Positions 23,321 through 34,047 of a stretch of DNA of 64,000 nucleotides are shown in pieces. A program made the translations under genes and the position numbers. This stretch comes from Aldrovandia affinis (Eukaryota > Chordata > Actinopteri > Notacanthiformes > Halosauridae), in NCBI GenBank assembly GCA_029706075.1, contig JAINUG010000134.1, positions 1,362,001-1,426,000 of the forward strand. The letters are read 5' to 3'. Numbering within the stretch: position 1 is the stretch's first letter; each line of letters starts with the position of its first letter. Under the pieces are notes generated by a model. It had not been told where the DNA came from and did no database searches. It saw only the letters and a list, made by a program, of their open reading frames with translations.

Positions 23321-23656
23321 CAGGGGTGCACAATGAGGGCCGATTCGTTTCAGGATTTCACTCCAACTTCTGCGCTTAATGATTCAATTAGCGCAGGGAT
23401 GTCCAATCTTATCCGAGAAGGGCCAATGTGGCTGCAGGCTTTTGCTGTATCCCAGCACTAAAACACCTGATTCAACTAATTCTCCAAACATGGTCTACAA
23501 TCAAGACCTTGATTAGTTGAATCAGGTGTTTAGTGCTGGGCTAGAACAAAAGCCTGCACCCTTCTCTGGTAAGACTTGACACCCCTGAATTAGCCCAATC
23601 ATTTATTTGATTTGACATTTTTGATAAAGTCAGGAGCTACAGCTGCAGACTGCATG
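23321..23656 (-). mobile_element. hAT-type MITE family A, copy interrupted by another MITE
   Basis: The left part (23321-23393, caggggtgcacaatgagggc onwards) and the right part (23588-23656, ccaatcatttatttgattt to agctacagctgcagac) line up with the reverse complement of the intact element at 26528-26820. A second element sits in the middle (23394-23587). The far end of this outer copy is missing or too divergent to see. It is therefore an older, disrupted member of the same family. Confidence 0.85.
23394..23587. mobile_element. hAT-type fold-back MITE family B, nested insertion
   Basis: A 194-bp element with inverted ends cagggatgtccaa and, at the right, cttgacacccctg. It is flanked by aattagcg (23386-23393) and aattagcc (23588-23595), an 8-bp target duplication with one mismatch. 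Long internal arms pair cagcactaaaacacctgatt with its complement, so almost the whole element can fold into a hairpin. It encodes no protein and must have been moved by a transposase supplied elsewhere. Confidence 0.9.
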
Positions 23657-25164
23657 CGTATCTGTCAGTGTCAGGTGCAGAACAAACCCCAGCCACCCTC
23701 CACTAAGATTCCCGATCCTTTTGTTTCAGGATTCCACCCGCAGGACAACCCAAACAGCACATAGACAGGTAAGTGAAAGATTAAATATTTATTGAGTAAA
23801 ATTCATAAAATGTAAGACAGACAGTATTCATAGTCTGACCCCAATGTACTTGGTTCCCCCTTTCCTCACTGCAGCGACGAGGCCCGTGGACCGTAAAGGC
23901 AGGGCAGGTAAGCTCCACCCCACTCTCACCATAAGGCGGCAACTCGCTTAACTAATAAGCACACTGCACTACACACAGCACACTCCCCTGTTCCACACAC
24001 ACTTTGAGGGAGGGGCATTTACACAGAAATGTTTCCCCTCCACTACCCGTTTGAAACCACCCCACCCAACTGCTCCTGTAGCTACTGCCGCCCCTTACTC
24101 ATCCTTCCACCAGGAACCAACTTATGGGGCCTTCACTCACACCCCCAGTGACACAACACCCAACACAAAAAACACAAAAATAATGAAAAGGAAAAGAAAC
24201 CACACGGGGGAGGTCGCATCAGTCTGCGCCTCTTCTGCCAGCCTTAGCTCCCCCCCCCAAAAAAGAAAATAGAAACTGCAAATTCTTCCGGCTTCCACTC
24301 CAATCACGGCCACTCTACTCCGGTGACAGCTAGGCTCTCCTCCTCTGGCCACGCCCCTTCCAGGTCCCCGCTTGCATGCAGTTTAGATGGCATATCAAAG
24401 AAACTCAAACCAAATAATCAAACAAGAAAGAAAAAAACAAACACATTCACTCGCCACTGCCCACACATCGGCACCTCCGTGTTCGTTTGACAAAAAGTTT
24501 ATATTTATTTCTACGTTGATAGAGAAATTCTGTGTTTCTCTTTTGTACAAGGTTCTCTCAGAGATGGGGAAAATAACTGTCTTGTGACTGATATATGGGC
24601 GAGGCTATAGCATTTGTCTAATTATTGTGTATAAGAAAGAAATCTGCAGGAAATGAGTTGTTCTTTGTCTGACAGGGAGACATTGAACCCTGAATGCATT
24701 GGGTTGAATAAACTCTGCTTGATTTTCTTCCTATGTTCTGTCTCTCATTTGGTGCAAGTATTCTCTATTCTCTTTTAAGGTATTCTGAATTCGTGAACCT
24801 AACAACGTGGAGCCTTCTCCCACTTTCCACCAGCAATACATGCATAAAACAACGTTAGTTTCTCTCTTCCCTCTCTCCCCTCCCATCAATGCCCACCAAT
24901 CATTCACATTCACACGTAGTTTTAATCATTTAATCCATATTCGCATGCAGTTTTAGTAATTCAATTCACATTCACACACAGTTTTAATCATTCAATCCAC
25001 ATCCGCATGCAGATTCACCCATTCACTCACATTCCTCCTGTGGGTCTCCAGTTCCCAAATGAAGCTCGGTTTTACCTTCCGACATATCCTTGGTGTAAAC
25101 GTTTTACTGTGGCTCCAATATAGTAGCAGGGAACCAGTATTGGAGTACACAGCTGTGCAGAAAA
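23657..25164. other. Unclassified, partly GC-rich segment (23.66-25.16 kb)
   Basis: The block at about 23690-24380 is richer in C and CpG than its surroundings. It contains two short segments with good splice-site consensus on both sides (reported as a finding). A plus-strand frame at 24051-24272 opens at TTG, lacks an ATG start and ends in PPQKRK; it has no known domain. On the minus strand, aataaatatttaatc at about 23800 could instead be the poly(A) signal of an unrecognised retroelement. An aataaactctgcttg at 24707 is also LTR-like. I cannot settle the identity. Confidence 0.35.
24905..25028. repeat. 31-bp tandem repeat, four units
   Basis: Four imperfect 31-bp units of the type cacattcacacacagtttta + atcattcaatc. 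Units 1 and 3 (cacac type) resemble each other, as do units 2 and 4 (gcatgcag type), which suggests duplication of a dimer. Confidence 0.85.
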
Positions 25165-25245
25165 TTAAAGGTAGAGTAATTGGTTGGAACAAAAACCAGT
25201 GCACACACCGGCCCTCCAGGCCTGGAGCTGTGGACCCCCGCATTA
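25165..25245 (-). mobile_element. hAT-type MITE family A, terminal fragment
   Basis: The stretch gtaattggttggaacaaaaa followed by ccagtgcacacaccggccct and ccaggcctggagctgtgg matches the reverse complement of the left end of the intact copy at 26528. Only about 80 bp of one end survives. Confidence 0.75.
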
Positions 25246-25840
25246 CAAGCTGGAGCAGTTCTTCAGATCGGAACTGAAAAAAAATCAACCTCGTGTGTTA
25301 GTGTACTGCAATACAAAGACAATTGCTGTTTAATGCATCATATAAGTGTAGGGTTGGAAAAAGCTGGCTCTCTGATTTTAATAGCCAGCCCCTCTCCCTC
25401 CGAGTTATGTTATCTGGTGAACGCATCATTGGTTAAAAGGGGGGACGGGGAAATTGCCACCATAAACATGATTGCAGCCTGCCCTGTCCATTCCCTGCAT
25501 CCAACAAATGGTTGACCTGGGAGTGAATCCCCCCCCCATCACAGGTTTTGGGACTGTATGTGTGATACACTGTACATATGTAATAGGTTTTAGTGAGCAG
25601 AATTACTGTATCTTTTCCCCTGCGTCATGTCATGTCCATTAAGGGTTTTGCAACTGTTCAGAAGTTAGAAGTTATTTGTGTTTTCCTGCGACATGCCATA
25701 TCCCCCACTCCGATAAGCCAGGGATCTGCTAACATCATGGGAACCAATTGTCCCACGGTTGGCTGGAATAACACGATTTCTGGCCACCAACAATAGCTTT
25801 ATGACTACCAACAGGAAGATTGGGACGGTCATATAACACG
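25246..25840. other. No recognisable gene (25.25-25.84 kb)
   Basis: A plus-strand frame of 111 codons (25180-25515) overlaps the MITE fragment and has no motif. Nothing else is recognised. Confidence 0.4.
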
Positions 25841-26208
25841 TGATGCAATCATTCCCTCAGAGTGTGGGCACTCACCATTCCGCTAGCCCTGTAAACCCGC
25901 AATCTGGCCCGTCAGGCAAACAACAGTCTTTTGTCAAAATAACCAACAGCTGGGGTACTGTTTAAGGTTGGTCAGAGGTGTATAAAAGGAATAATCCAGC
26001 TTGGGGAGTTCATTCGCTTAACGAAGGCTCCGGGCGCTCTGCGTTCTAGTTTTCTATGTTTGAGGAATCTGTTATACTGCCTTGTCTTGTGTAATGTCTG
26101 TTTTGTGAGATTTCGCTAAGGTTGAAATAAGTGTGCAAATCATCATTTCAACCTATGTCTTCTTCCCCTTTTAGCGCTAGAAAGGGAAGGTTGTAACACG
26201 TCGGGAGC
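25841..26208 (+). promoter_or_regulatory. LTR-like or promoter-like segment with TATA box
   Basis: A good TATA box (tataaaagg, 25981) sits about 30 bp upstream of a pyrimidine-flanked start-like region. Downstream are an attraction of CpGs (gaaggctccgggcgctctgcg), a GT-rich stretch (gtcttgtgtaatgtctgttt) and then a polypyrimidine-to-purine transition ending gttgtaaca. This arrangement resembles the U3-R-U5 layout of a retroviral or retrotransposon LTR. I see no matching second LTR and no adjacent gag or pol, so a solo or orphan LTR, or an ordinary promoter, are all possible. Confidence 0.3.
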
Positions 26209-26267
26209 GAGGCCGCATGGACTGTACGGCTCAGTCCCTCTGCGCTGACAAGTCAGTCCTGCATCGT

Positions 26268-26482
26268 ATCTAGGGTGGCGGGACTCGGAATGTCGAGTAG
26301 CTGTTCTGTATACATACAGCGAATGCTCCCGTATAACACTACTCTGTAGAACTTAGAATGCCGAGTAGCTGCATATGCCGGCAGCGAATGCTCTAAGTTC
26401 TGATGCCACTGAACTTCGATTAGACTTAGAATGTCCCCAGTAGCTATTCTGTAGTCAGGCAGTGAATGCTTTAAGTCTTGAA
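26268..26482 (+). repeat. Three imperfect hairpin-forming repeats
   Basis: Three related ~50-nt units begin at about 26283, 26350 and 26423. Each has the core gaatg-cgagtagct...cag-gaatgct. In units 2 and 3 the flanks cttag and ctaag pair, giving a stem-loop. They lie directly downstream of the LTR-like segment. Confidence 0.7.
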
Positions 26483-26527
26483 ATCTCGGGGACCAGGCTC
26501 GCCATGGAATTAGTTGTGGGTCTAGAG

Positions 26528-26820
26528 CAGGGGTGGGCAATTCCGGTCCTGGAGGGCCGGTGTGTGTGCAGGTTTTTGTTTTAACCAATTACCCCTGGCT
26601 CAATTAACGAATTAGCTGTACGCATTAATGCCGGTTCATTAGATTACAGTAAACATTTCATACAGGGACACAAGAACAGTCTTCAGCTGTCACTCAGGGG
26701 CGTATCAAGAAATGTAGCTAAAATGTCAGATCACGTAAATGATTGGGGCTAATTAAATCATTAAGAGCAGAAGTTGGCATGAAATCCAGAAACGGATACG
26801 GCCCTCCTTGCCCACCCCTG
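26528..26820 (+). mobile_element. hAT-type MITE family A, intact copy with perfect TSD
   Basis: A 293-bp element with terminal inverted repeats caggggtgggcaa and ttgcccacccctg, flanked by the identical 8-mer gtctagag (26520-26527 and 26821-26828). The sub-terminal cctggagggccggtgtgtgt and, at the other end, ggccctcc extend the similarity of the ends. It is non-coding and so non-autonomous. Two further copies of the family lie at 23321-23656 and 25165-25245. The perfect target duplication indicates a fairly recent insertion. Confidence 0.95.
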
Positions 26821-26828
26821 GTCTAGAG

Positions 26829-27784
26829 GTTAAGCCCTTCGACTCCTATATGGCTGTTACAGGGACAGGGGCAAACACAATGTCCGCGGCATATGTTGTC
26901 TGTACTTACTTAATGTCAATTGTATTGTTTGTCCTGATCATGTTCCCCAAATCGCTCCAGAGAAAAGCAGAGGTTCAACGTGGTACGATTGACCTCATAA
27001 TATGGAAGCAATAATTAATCAAATCCATTTCATACGGTACATGTCTCATAACATTTCCCTATATAAGCAAATAAAATCTAACACTTTTATTGTACATGGG
27101 GAATCTGAATGTTTGAAACAGGTACATATTATTATAAATTATAATAAATTATGTCCAAGCACAATTATATCACATTTTAAAGACAACACATACTTTTAAG
27201 AATAGCTAATCAAATATGAGAGAGAAAAGGGGTGGGGGCACCGTTTCTATAGTGCACCCCAACGCATTACCAAATTCTCTCTTGATACACGCAATGAGCT
27301 TTGGCCCAAGGCCGGATAACTTGAACGCTGCCCGCTGATTTCTCACCTTGAGAGGGTGACCCTGAAAATGCCATTTGTTACTGATGGCATGGGGGATAAC
27401 AGGTACAAACCTGTGGTGTCGAGTCAGCCACCCATAGCGGAGGCAGACAGCTTATTTTATACTGATAACATTTCCAAACCAAGGGCGTCATCACGTATTA
27501 AATATTTGGGTGGGACAGATATGATTGTTTTGAATATTGGGGACAATATTCCCCCCCAATACACCCCACCCAATTTGATAGTGACATTGAATTGATCATC
27601 TGCCATCATTTATATTATATAAGGGTAATATACACGTAATATAACTGACCTTACAACTTGGAGTATATCTCCACTTGTATTATTTGAAAAAAAATCTGAA
27701 AAGAAGACATAGTCATTTCAGTCCTTGAATTGTTCATTTAAAGCAATGTGTGCAAGTGTGTGTACATACATATATATATATATA
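26829..27784. other. Unclassified sequence (26.8-27.8 kb)
   Basis: Two small plus-strand frames deserve mention only as possibilities. One (26808-27014) includes a hydrophobic run AYVVCTYLMSIVLFVLIMF that could span a membrane, but its first codons lie in the MITE. The other (27356-27595, opening at a non-ATG codon at 27356; ATG at 27368) ends PPQYTPPNLIVTLN. Neither has a known domain. Flanking fragments resemble a segment near 15.7 kb, so both may be remains of an old retroelement. Confidence 0.3.
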
Positions 27785-28591
27785 CACTACCGGTCAAAAG
27801 TTTTAGAACATCCCCACTTTCCAGTTTTTACAAAAATGTAAGCAGTTCAAGTCCAGTGTATAACCTGAAATGGTACAAAGGTAAGCGGTAAACTGCCAGA
27901 GGTATAAAAAAAAAGTTTAGGTTACCAAAAACTGAAAAAGAATGTACATTTTTTGGCATTGAGTAGTTTCCTACACCATAAAAAGGCACTTGGAAACTGG
28001 AGGAAACTCTGACAGGAAGAGGTCTGGCAGACCCAAAGCCACAACAAAACAGAAGACAAGTTTCTGAGAGTCAACAGCTTGCGTGATAGGCGGCTCACAG
28101 GACAACAGCTTCAAGCACAGCTTAACACTGGTCGATGTAAGGAAGTCTCAGTTTCAACTGTGAAGAGAAGACTTTGAGCTGCAGGTTTGACAGGTCGAGT
28201 GCCAGTAAGAAAGCCATTGCTAAGATGACAAAATAGGAAAAAGAGGCTTGCCTGGGCCATGAAGCACCACCAGTGGACTACTGAAGACTGGAAGGTCTTA
28301 TGGACCGGTGAATCAAAATTTGAAATCTTGAAATTTTGAAAGGTTTTTGTAGGCCATCGAGTAGGCAAAAGGATGGTTCCTCAGTGTGTGACACCAACTG
28401 TCAAACATGGAGGAGGAAGCGTGATGGTCTGGGGCTCTTTTGCTGGATCCAGGGTCGGCGACTTGCATAAAGTAACTGTTAACCCACGTTAACCCATTAC
28501 TTGTTCCTTGAAAAGGGCCTTTTTTTATAACTCTGAAATTTACATTATTTTTCAGTTTTTGGTAACATAAACTTTTTTTTTTACCTCAGGA

Positions 28592-28598
<7 letters not shown>
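27785..28598 (+). mobile_element. Tc1-like transposon, internally deleted
   Basis: The left end is cactaccggtcaaaagtttt immediately after a TA (27783-27784). About 27860-27955 is inverted and repeated at 28500-28598 (ggttaccaaaaactgaaaaa versus its complement). In between, plus-strand sequence 28015-28475 reads as broken Tc1 transposase: GRSGRPKATTKQKT, LRDRRLTGQQLQAQLNTGRCKEVSVSTVKRRL, a stop, then WAMKHHQWTTEDWKVLWTGESKFE and VTPTVKHGGGSVMVWGSFAGS. The first catalytic Asp (normally SDES) reads TGES. The C-terminal third is gone, and the right end is lost in an (AT)n run. A 165-bp fold-back relative is at 38148. Confidence 0.9.

Positions 28599-28627
<29 letters not shown>
28599..28627. repeat. 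(AT)n microsatellite
   Basis: A short pure AT dinucleotide run that replaces the right end of the Tc1-like element. Confidence 0.9.
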
Positions 28628-28631
<4 letters not shown>

Positions 28632-29667
28632 TTTAATGGTATCTCAATTTATCTTGTCACATGTTTCCAACAAAAAGGAGGAGGATGGAAAATTAAGCCT
28701 GGATATTTTATCATCCACCAACTATATGTACCGTCTGGAGTAATTTTACAGAAGAAGAGTGATAATTTGCCTGCTGAAATTGTTACCTTACAGCTGACTA
28801 ATGTGTATGAACTTTCTATTAAATTACGATTCAGAAGCACTTAGAAGAGGCAAAGGAAAAATGTTAGGACATGCAAACAGGAAGTGTGCGGCGATGCGCT
28901 TTACTCTGTGCTGGTATGTTGAATAACAACTGCTCAACACTGACTGTGCAGCGAACAGCCTGGTGTTCTCGCTCACAAAAATTTTTATCATTATGTAGCA
29001 GTGGGGAACAAAGCACCGACAGGTGTTTATGCAAATCAACACTGAATGGATTAATCTTGCTAATGGGGAAAACAACAGAGAGGGGACAACGTGTGAGGCG
29101 TGTGGCAGTAAATATTTGGCTTGCGCTGGTGCGCACCCGTGCCATAGCTCGTGGAGCTTGAAAAGGCAGATGATGTGTTTTTAATCCTGATGATGTGCAC
29201 ATTAATGAGCGCTTAAACGATACCATGAAATATGAAAATGCAGTTCCCCTCACTCCTCCTCCTTATGCCTCTTCCACTTTCCCTTTCTACGTACGTCCGA
29301 TCTGGTCCGGGACAGGACGTGCCAGGCACAGTGAGAGAGGCTGGTCTCTTCCCTAATGAAGGATCCCTGACGTGGATCTTCCGTGCGTCGCGATGCCAGC
29401 CAATCGCAGTGTGAACCATAGAGGTCCACGTTCTAATTAGCTGGTCTGGGTAAGCTGCTGTTGCCCTGAGCCATCGGCATGGCAACCTCCGTTGCAGGGT
29501 GCCCTACGTATATGGTGGCTGGGATGGAGGCCGTGCTACTGTTCAGTTGTCAAGCAAGTGACAGCTAATTATACTGTAATAAACAGAATGAAATGGTCAT
29601 TTCATGAGGACGTTTTTTCTAGATAAACCCATCTTTTTACTTGATCATCAAAGGTTAAGAGGATGTG
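28628..29667. other. No gene; possible conserved noncoding patches
   Basis: No coding signal is supported. The patch 28960-29160 contains an octamer-like atgcaaat (29030). The patch 29270-29570 is CpG-bearing and holds homeodomain-type taatta and taattag sites next to a MEIS-type tgacag (about 29561-29572). Such site clusters occur in vertebrate enhancers, but also by chance. This is inference from motif content only. Confidence 0.3.
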
Positions 29668-29697
29668 TCATGATCAGTTATATGCTGTACCCATCTT

Positions 29698-29735
<38 letters not shown>

Positions 29736-30042
29736 TCTCACACACACACACTCACACACACATTAAAATTTGCAGATCTGTTGAATGACATTAAAAAATG
29801 ACTTTGGCTTTGGAGGTATTTCACTGCTATTTGTCAAAAAATGAACCTTATAAACACTGTCAATCAATACTATACAATTTATTTCTTACTGATGTAATGA
29901 CATATTAAGTATAAACCGCCATGTTCCATATAGTCTATCAGAGAATAATTATCAAATATATTGAGAATGCTTGGGTCTGATTGCTTTGTTTTGCTTGTAC
30001 CCACCTTGAAATGCAATGACAGATTACTCTGTAGAACTTAAA
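29668..30042 (+). repeat. Unclassified ~375-bp repeat, copy 1 (direct pair with 33607)
   Basis: The sequence begins gatcagttatat, passes through a CT/CA microsatellite (29696-29762), and continues with gaccttataaac- and caatactatacaatttatttc-type segments to tctgtagaact. It matches 33607-34047 in the same orientation, with about 10-15% difference by eye plus a ~45-bp insertion in the other copy. No coding or terminal structures are seen. Confidence 0.85.
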
Positions 30043-31499
30043 GTAAATAACTTGCAGTAGAGTTCACAATAAGCCACTGTATTTTTTGTTTCTTACTGCA
30101 TTCTGAATTCTGTACTTCTGTTTAAACAACAAAACTGTCCCTGAAGAATAACCCCACAAACATTGGAAAAAAAGTAATTCCATGGTACAGCTAAATACTT
30201 ATGGTAGTAATGAGCAATGCTCTGACAGTGTATAACTTTAAAAATCAGCACAGTTTTGAAAAGGATTGCAGTTATCTTCATACCTTTTCCTCGTTGCAAC
30301 ATAATGTACAATACTTTACAATAAGAAACAAATACAGTGCTTTACTGTGACAAACTACACTAAGGTACTGATTCACATAAAGCTATTTCTACCAGTCTAC
30401 CAACCAATACAAAAAAAAATCCATATGTAAACACCATTGAATTGATCAAATGTTATTATTTATAAGTTAATCAAGTTATATAGTTAACTAGCGAGGTAGT
30501 CGACGTTAGCTAGCTAACCATCGTTAGGAACAAAACATCACGTTTGGTGGGACTTTGCTGAGGAGGCAGAAGTTGTATGAGTTAGTGAACTTAGCTAACC
30601 TAGCAATAATAAACAAAAAACCTGTCAGGCTACCTAAAAACTGCATTGATAAATTTAGCCAATATTTCACGTCTAGCTTGCCAACTTGGTGGGATTGGGA
30701 ACAGTTACTGTTGCATTAGCTAACTACACAGGCTGCTTTCTGCTTGATTCTCTGGAATGCACAATGGGTATATCCCATTATACAGGCTTAGATTACATAA
30801 AGAGTCGTTGGTGTACCAAAGACTACATGCACGTCTGGGCATGTCTGATTTGCTAACTGATTGAAAAAAAACACAATAACATCAGTAATAGCTTCTCTGC
30901 TAATTATCCATTGAATTTGTATTTGCTTGTGTGTGTGTGTTATGCTGTAAATTCAAAGTGAATAACAAACAAATTCACTATTGATTGAATGCATTTTAAC
31001 TCAGTGCCCTAATTATCACGACGCGAGTGACCAGCCTCTGCTCTTATATTTGTGGCTGTATGTTTTATCACACTTGAGCCTTGCCAAGGGGTCCAACGAT
31101 AGAACAGCATCACCTTGAGAGAAAGGATGCATACTGGTTCTCATGTACAAGTGCAAGTACCCAAAGAGCACCCTCATCCACACAGGGGCCTGCCCTGGTG
31201 GCTGTCAACACTATGTTACCATGGTGAGCACATCAAAGTGCTGCTTAGCATACATGGTGTCAAGTGTCAGGGCCAAGGATGACACATGTTAATGCTTGAC
31301 CTTCTGCCTGTGGGCCGCTTAGGCCCTGACAAATTGGCATGCAGTGGCTTTTATGCACAAAAGAGGTTTTCTGCACAGATAATAGGGGCATGTCTTTTGA
31401 CTTGACTTCATTTTATTAATGTAATTCCTCTTGTGCTAAAATGTTTTTGTTTAATTTGCTCTCGCAAGACAATCAGTTCTGTGAAATAACTACATACTG
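30043..31499. other. No recognisable gene (30.0-31.5 kb)
   Basis: No coding signal or classifiable repeat. A tagctagctaac-rich patch lies at about 30480-30620, and a less AT-rich patch at about 31080-31380 has no identifiable content. Confidence 0.45.
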
Positions 31500-31511
31500 A
31501 ATATATATACA

Positions 31512-31571
<60 letters not shown>

Positions 31572-31582
31572 TATATACTTGA
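31500..31582. repeat. (TA)n microsatellite
   Basis: About 80 bp of TA repeats with a short acagtatat motif at each end (about 31508 and 31568), which makes the tract palindromic. Confidence 0.95.
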
Positions 31583-32589
31583 TTTTCTTTGAATTATTTT
31601 GCATTTCAAAGCACTAAATCCCACCTAATCAGAACTTCTTTAGCCTACTTAAAAGTATGAACTCAATTAGCAAAAGACAATTTCACACAGTCATAGCTGC
31701 TAACGCTTACCGTACGGTCGCAGGTAAAGCTAAAGTTGAAGTGGTTCACATAATTGGGTGTACTGAAATAATTGAGCAAATTAATTGAAAACCCCTCGCT
31801 CTAAAATGTTAGCTCAAGGTATATTAAGGGCATGTTTGAGCCAAGTTCAAGGTGTAGAAGAACAAGCAACCTTAAGGCTAGAAATGACTAATTACACGTC
31901 AGATCGTGACCCAAGATTCAGTGAACCTAAAATAAAGAATGATTAATAATTGATTACGTGCTTTCCTTACTGAATAATCTCTCTTTTAGTGTGCTCTGTG
32001 AAACCTGGTTTGGAATGAGGGCGCTTAGTGAACGACCCTGAAAATGACTCCCCATCCAAATATGACACCCGCCAACCCCCCACCCCCTTTATTCCTTCAT
32101 ATCTCCTCTGACCTTTGACCTCAATATACCTCTGCGAAGAAAACTTCCTCAGCTTTTCTTTAATGTCTTCGGTGAGTGTGAGAGAGCATTTTCATTTTTT
32201 ATATTATTATTGTTATATATATTTTTTTCTTTACATAAACCACACCCCATGGCGGTCAATTAAAAGCAGCTGTGTTGCAAATTCCGTGGCGGAACCTTGT
32301 CCTGGAGGAATAGGAAGCAATGGCTGCCCTCTGATGTCACCGTCCCCCATGTGAGAGATTTATTGGTCTATCAAAACATATTAGCCAGCCAGTAAAGATG
32401 TTTTTCCAGAGGGAGTGAGAACTACCTTCAAGCGCATTCAACTTCTCATTCTCACACCTCCTCTGTCACATGACACCCTTCACAGGAACTCTCTGAACAG
32501 CAATCTCACAGAGGAGATGCATAAGTATATTTAATGACTATAGCTGCTCCGTTGATTTATTTGTACTTGTATCATTATCTCTTGTTACT

Positions 32590-32637
<48 letters not shown>

Positions 32638-33606
32638 CAAATTTTTTATCATCACAGATATGCACAGATCTCACAAATGCAAGAGATACATTTAGTCCAC
32701 TACAGTAGATCCGAAGAACTCACATTTAAATCAGACAAATCATTGACATGACACAAAACAAGCTTTAAAGCTAATATTACATTTGTAATATGTAGGCAAA
32801 AATGAACATATCGGTTGTTATTCTCACATTTTAATTGTGATATGATTTATGCACCCACTTACATAGCATTTTAGTAATTACCAGTGGCTGGGTTTAATGA
32901 ATAAATGAATGAATGAATGAATGAATAATATATATTTTTTTTAAATGAGAAAAAATAAGTAAATGGGGTGAAGGATTATTGGCCAGGCCATTGAAAGGAA
33001 ATAATAAATGAGAAAGGTAGACAGAAAGTAAACAGAAATTAAATGAAAATAAATAAATAAAGATGTCTCTATGTCTGGCTCTTTTTCAGGGCAGTTTTAC
33101 AGCCCTCCTCTGCCGGGCTCGGAATAAAATAAACGGCCGAGAATTGAATAAACAGCCCAGACAATAGCACAGCAGATGCACCGCACCCTTAGCACCCTGA
33201 CGACAGATGCTGGCAACAGGGATTTGAAATGCATTTAGCAGAGAAAAAAAAAAAGACACAAAAAATAAAAGAAAATGTGTCTTCATCTGGAGCAAAGATC
33301 TGACAGTTCCCCAGTGCTGTCTATGGATATATTTAGGAAAAGGCAAGGAGGGGTATGTTACCCTTACCTTATGTTGTTCATATGTACACATGAAGCAACT
33401 GTTGGAAAATGTCACATGTAGGCCTGGCTTGCCTTGCCATTTACATCTTGGCTGAAAAACGGTCCACCTTTTTCCCGTATACTTATTTTATTATACTTAT
33501 TAGTAAAATGGTGTAATGATATTTCTGTAGACCATTTTTACAGTATACATAGACAAACTCATGGCTACAGATTACTTTTTTTATTTTTTATAAACTTGTA
33601 ATTCAC
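31583..33606. other. No recognisable gene (31.6-33.6 kb)
   Basis: Contains a (TA)n run (32590-32628) and a (GAAT)n run (about 32903-32928). A 109-codon minus-strand frame (33086-33415) lacks motifs. Nothing else can be supported. Confidence 0.5.
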
Positions 33607-33671
33607 GATCAGTTATATACAGTACCCATCTCTCACTCTATCTCTCTCTCACATACACACACACACACACA

Positions 33672-33724
<53 letters not shown>

Positions 33725-34047
33725 TACAATTCACAGAGCTGTTGAAAGACATTAAACAAATTATTTGGGCTTTGAAGGTATTTCACTGCTGTTTGTCAAT
33801 GAATGAACCTTATAAACGCTGTCGATCAATACTATACAATTTATTTCTTACTGATGCAATGACATGTTAAGTGTAAACCATATAGTCTATATATTCATGC
33901 ATGCCTGAGGGTAGTGATATGGCCAGAGAATAATTACCACTCCCAAACATGCGAATATATCAAACATACTGAGAATGGTAGGGTTCGATTTCTTTGTTTT
34001 GCTTGTACCACCTTGTAATGCAATTACAGATTTCTCTGTAGAACTAC
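33607..34047 (+). repeat. Unclassified ~400-bp repeat, copy 2 (direct pair with 29668)
   Basis: This is the same sequence as 29668-30042 in the same orientation, including the microsatellite, here an (AC)n tract (33654-33722), in the same position. It carries an extra ~45-bp segment around 33893-33950. The pair is 3.9 kb apart. Confidence 0.85.
33654..33722. repeat. (AC)n microsatellite
   Basis: About 33 AC units with one TC interruption, lying inside the duplicated repeat. Confidence 0.95.

Noticed and set aside
26808-27014. Small membrane protein gene with one hydrophobic segment
   Set aside because: The frame starts inside a transposed element, has no family resemblance, and a single hydrophobic run in AT-rich DNA is weak evidence.
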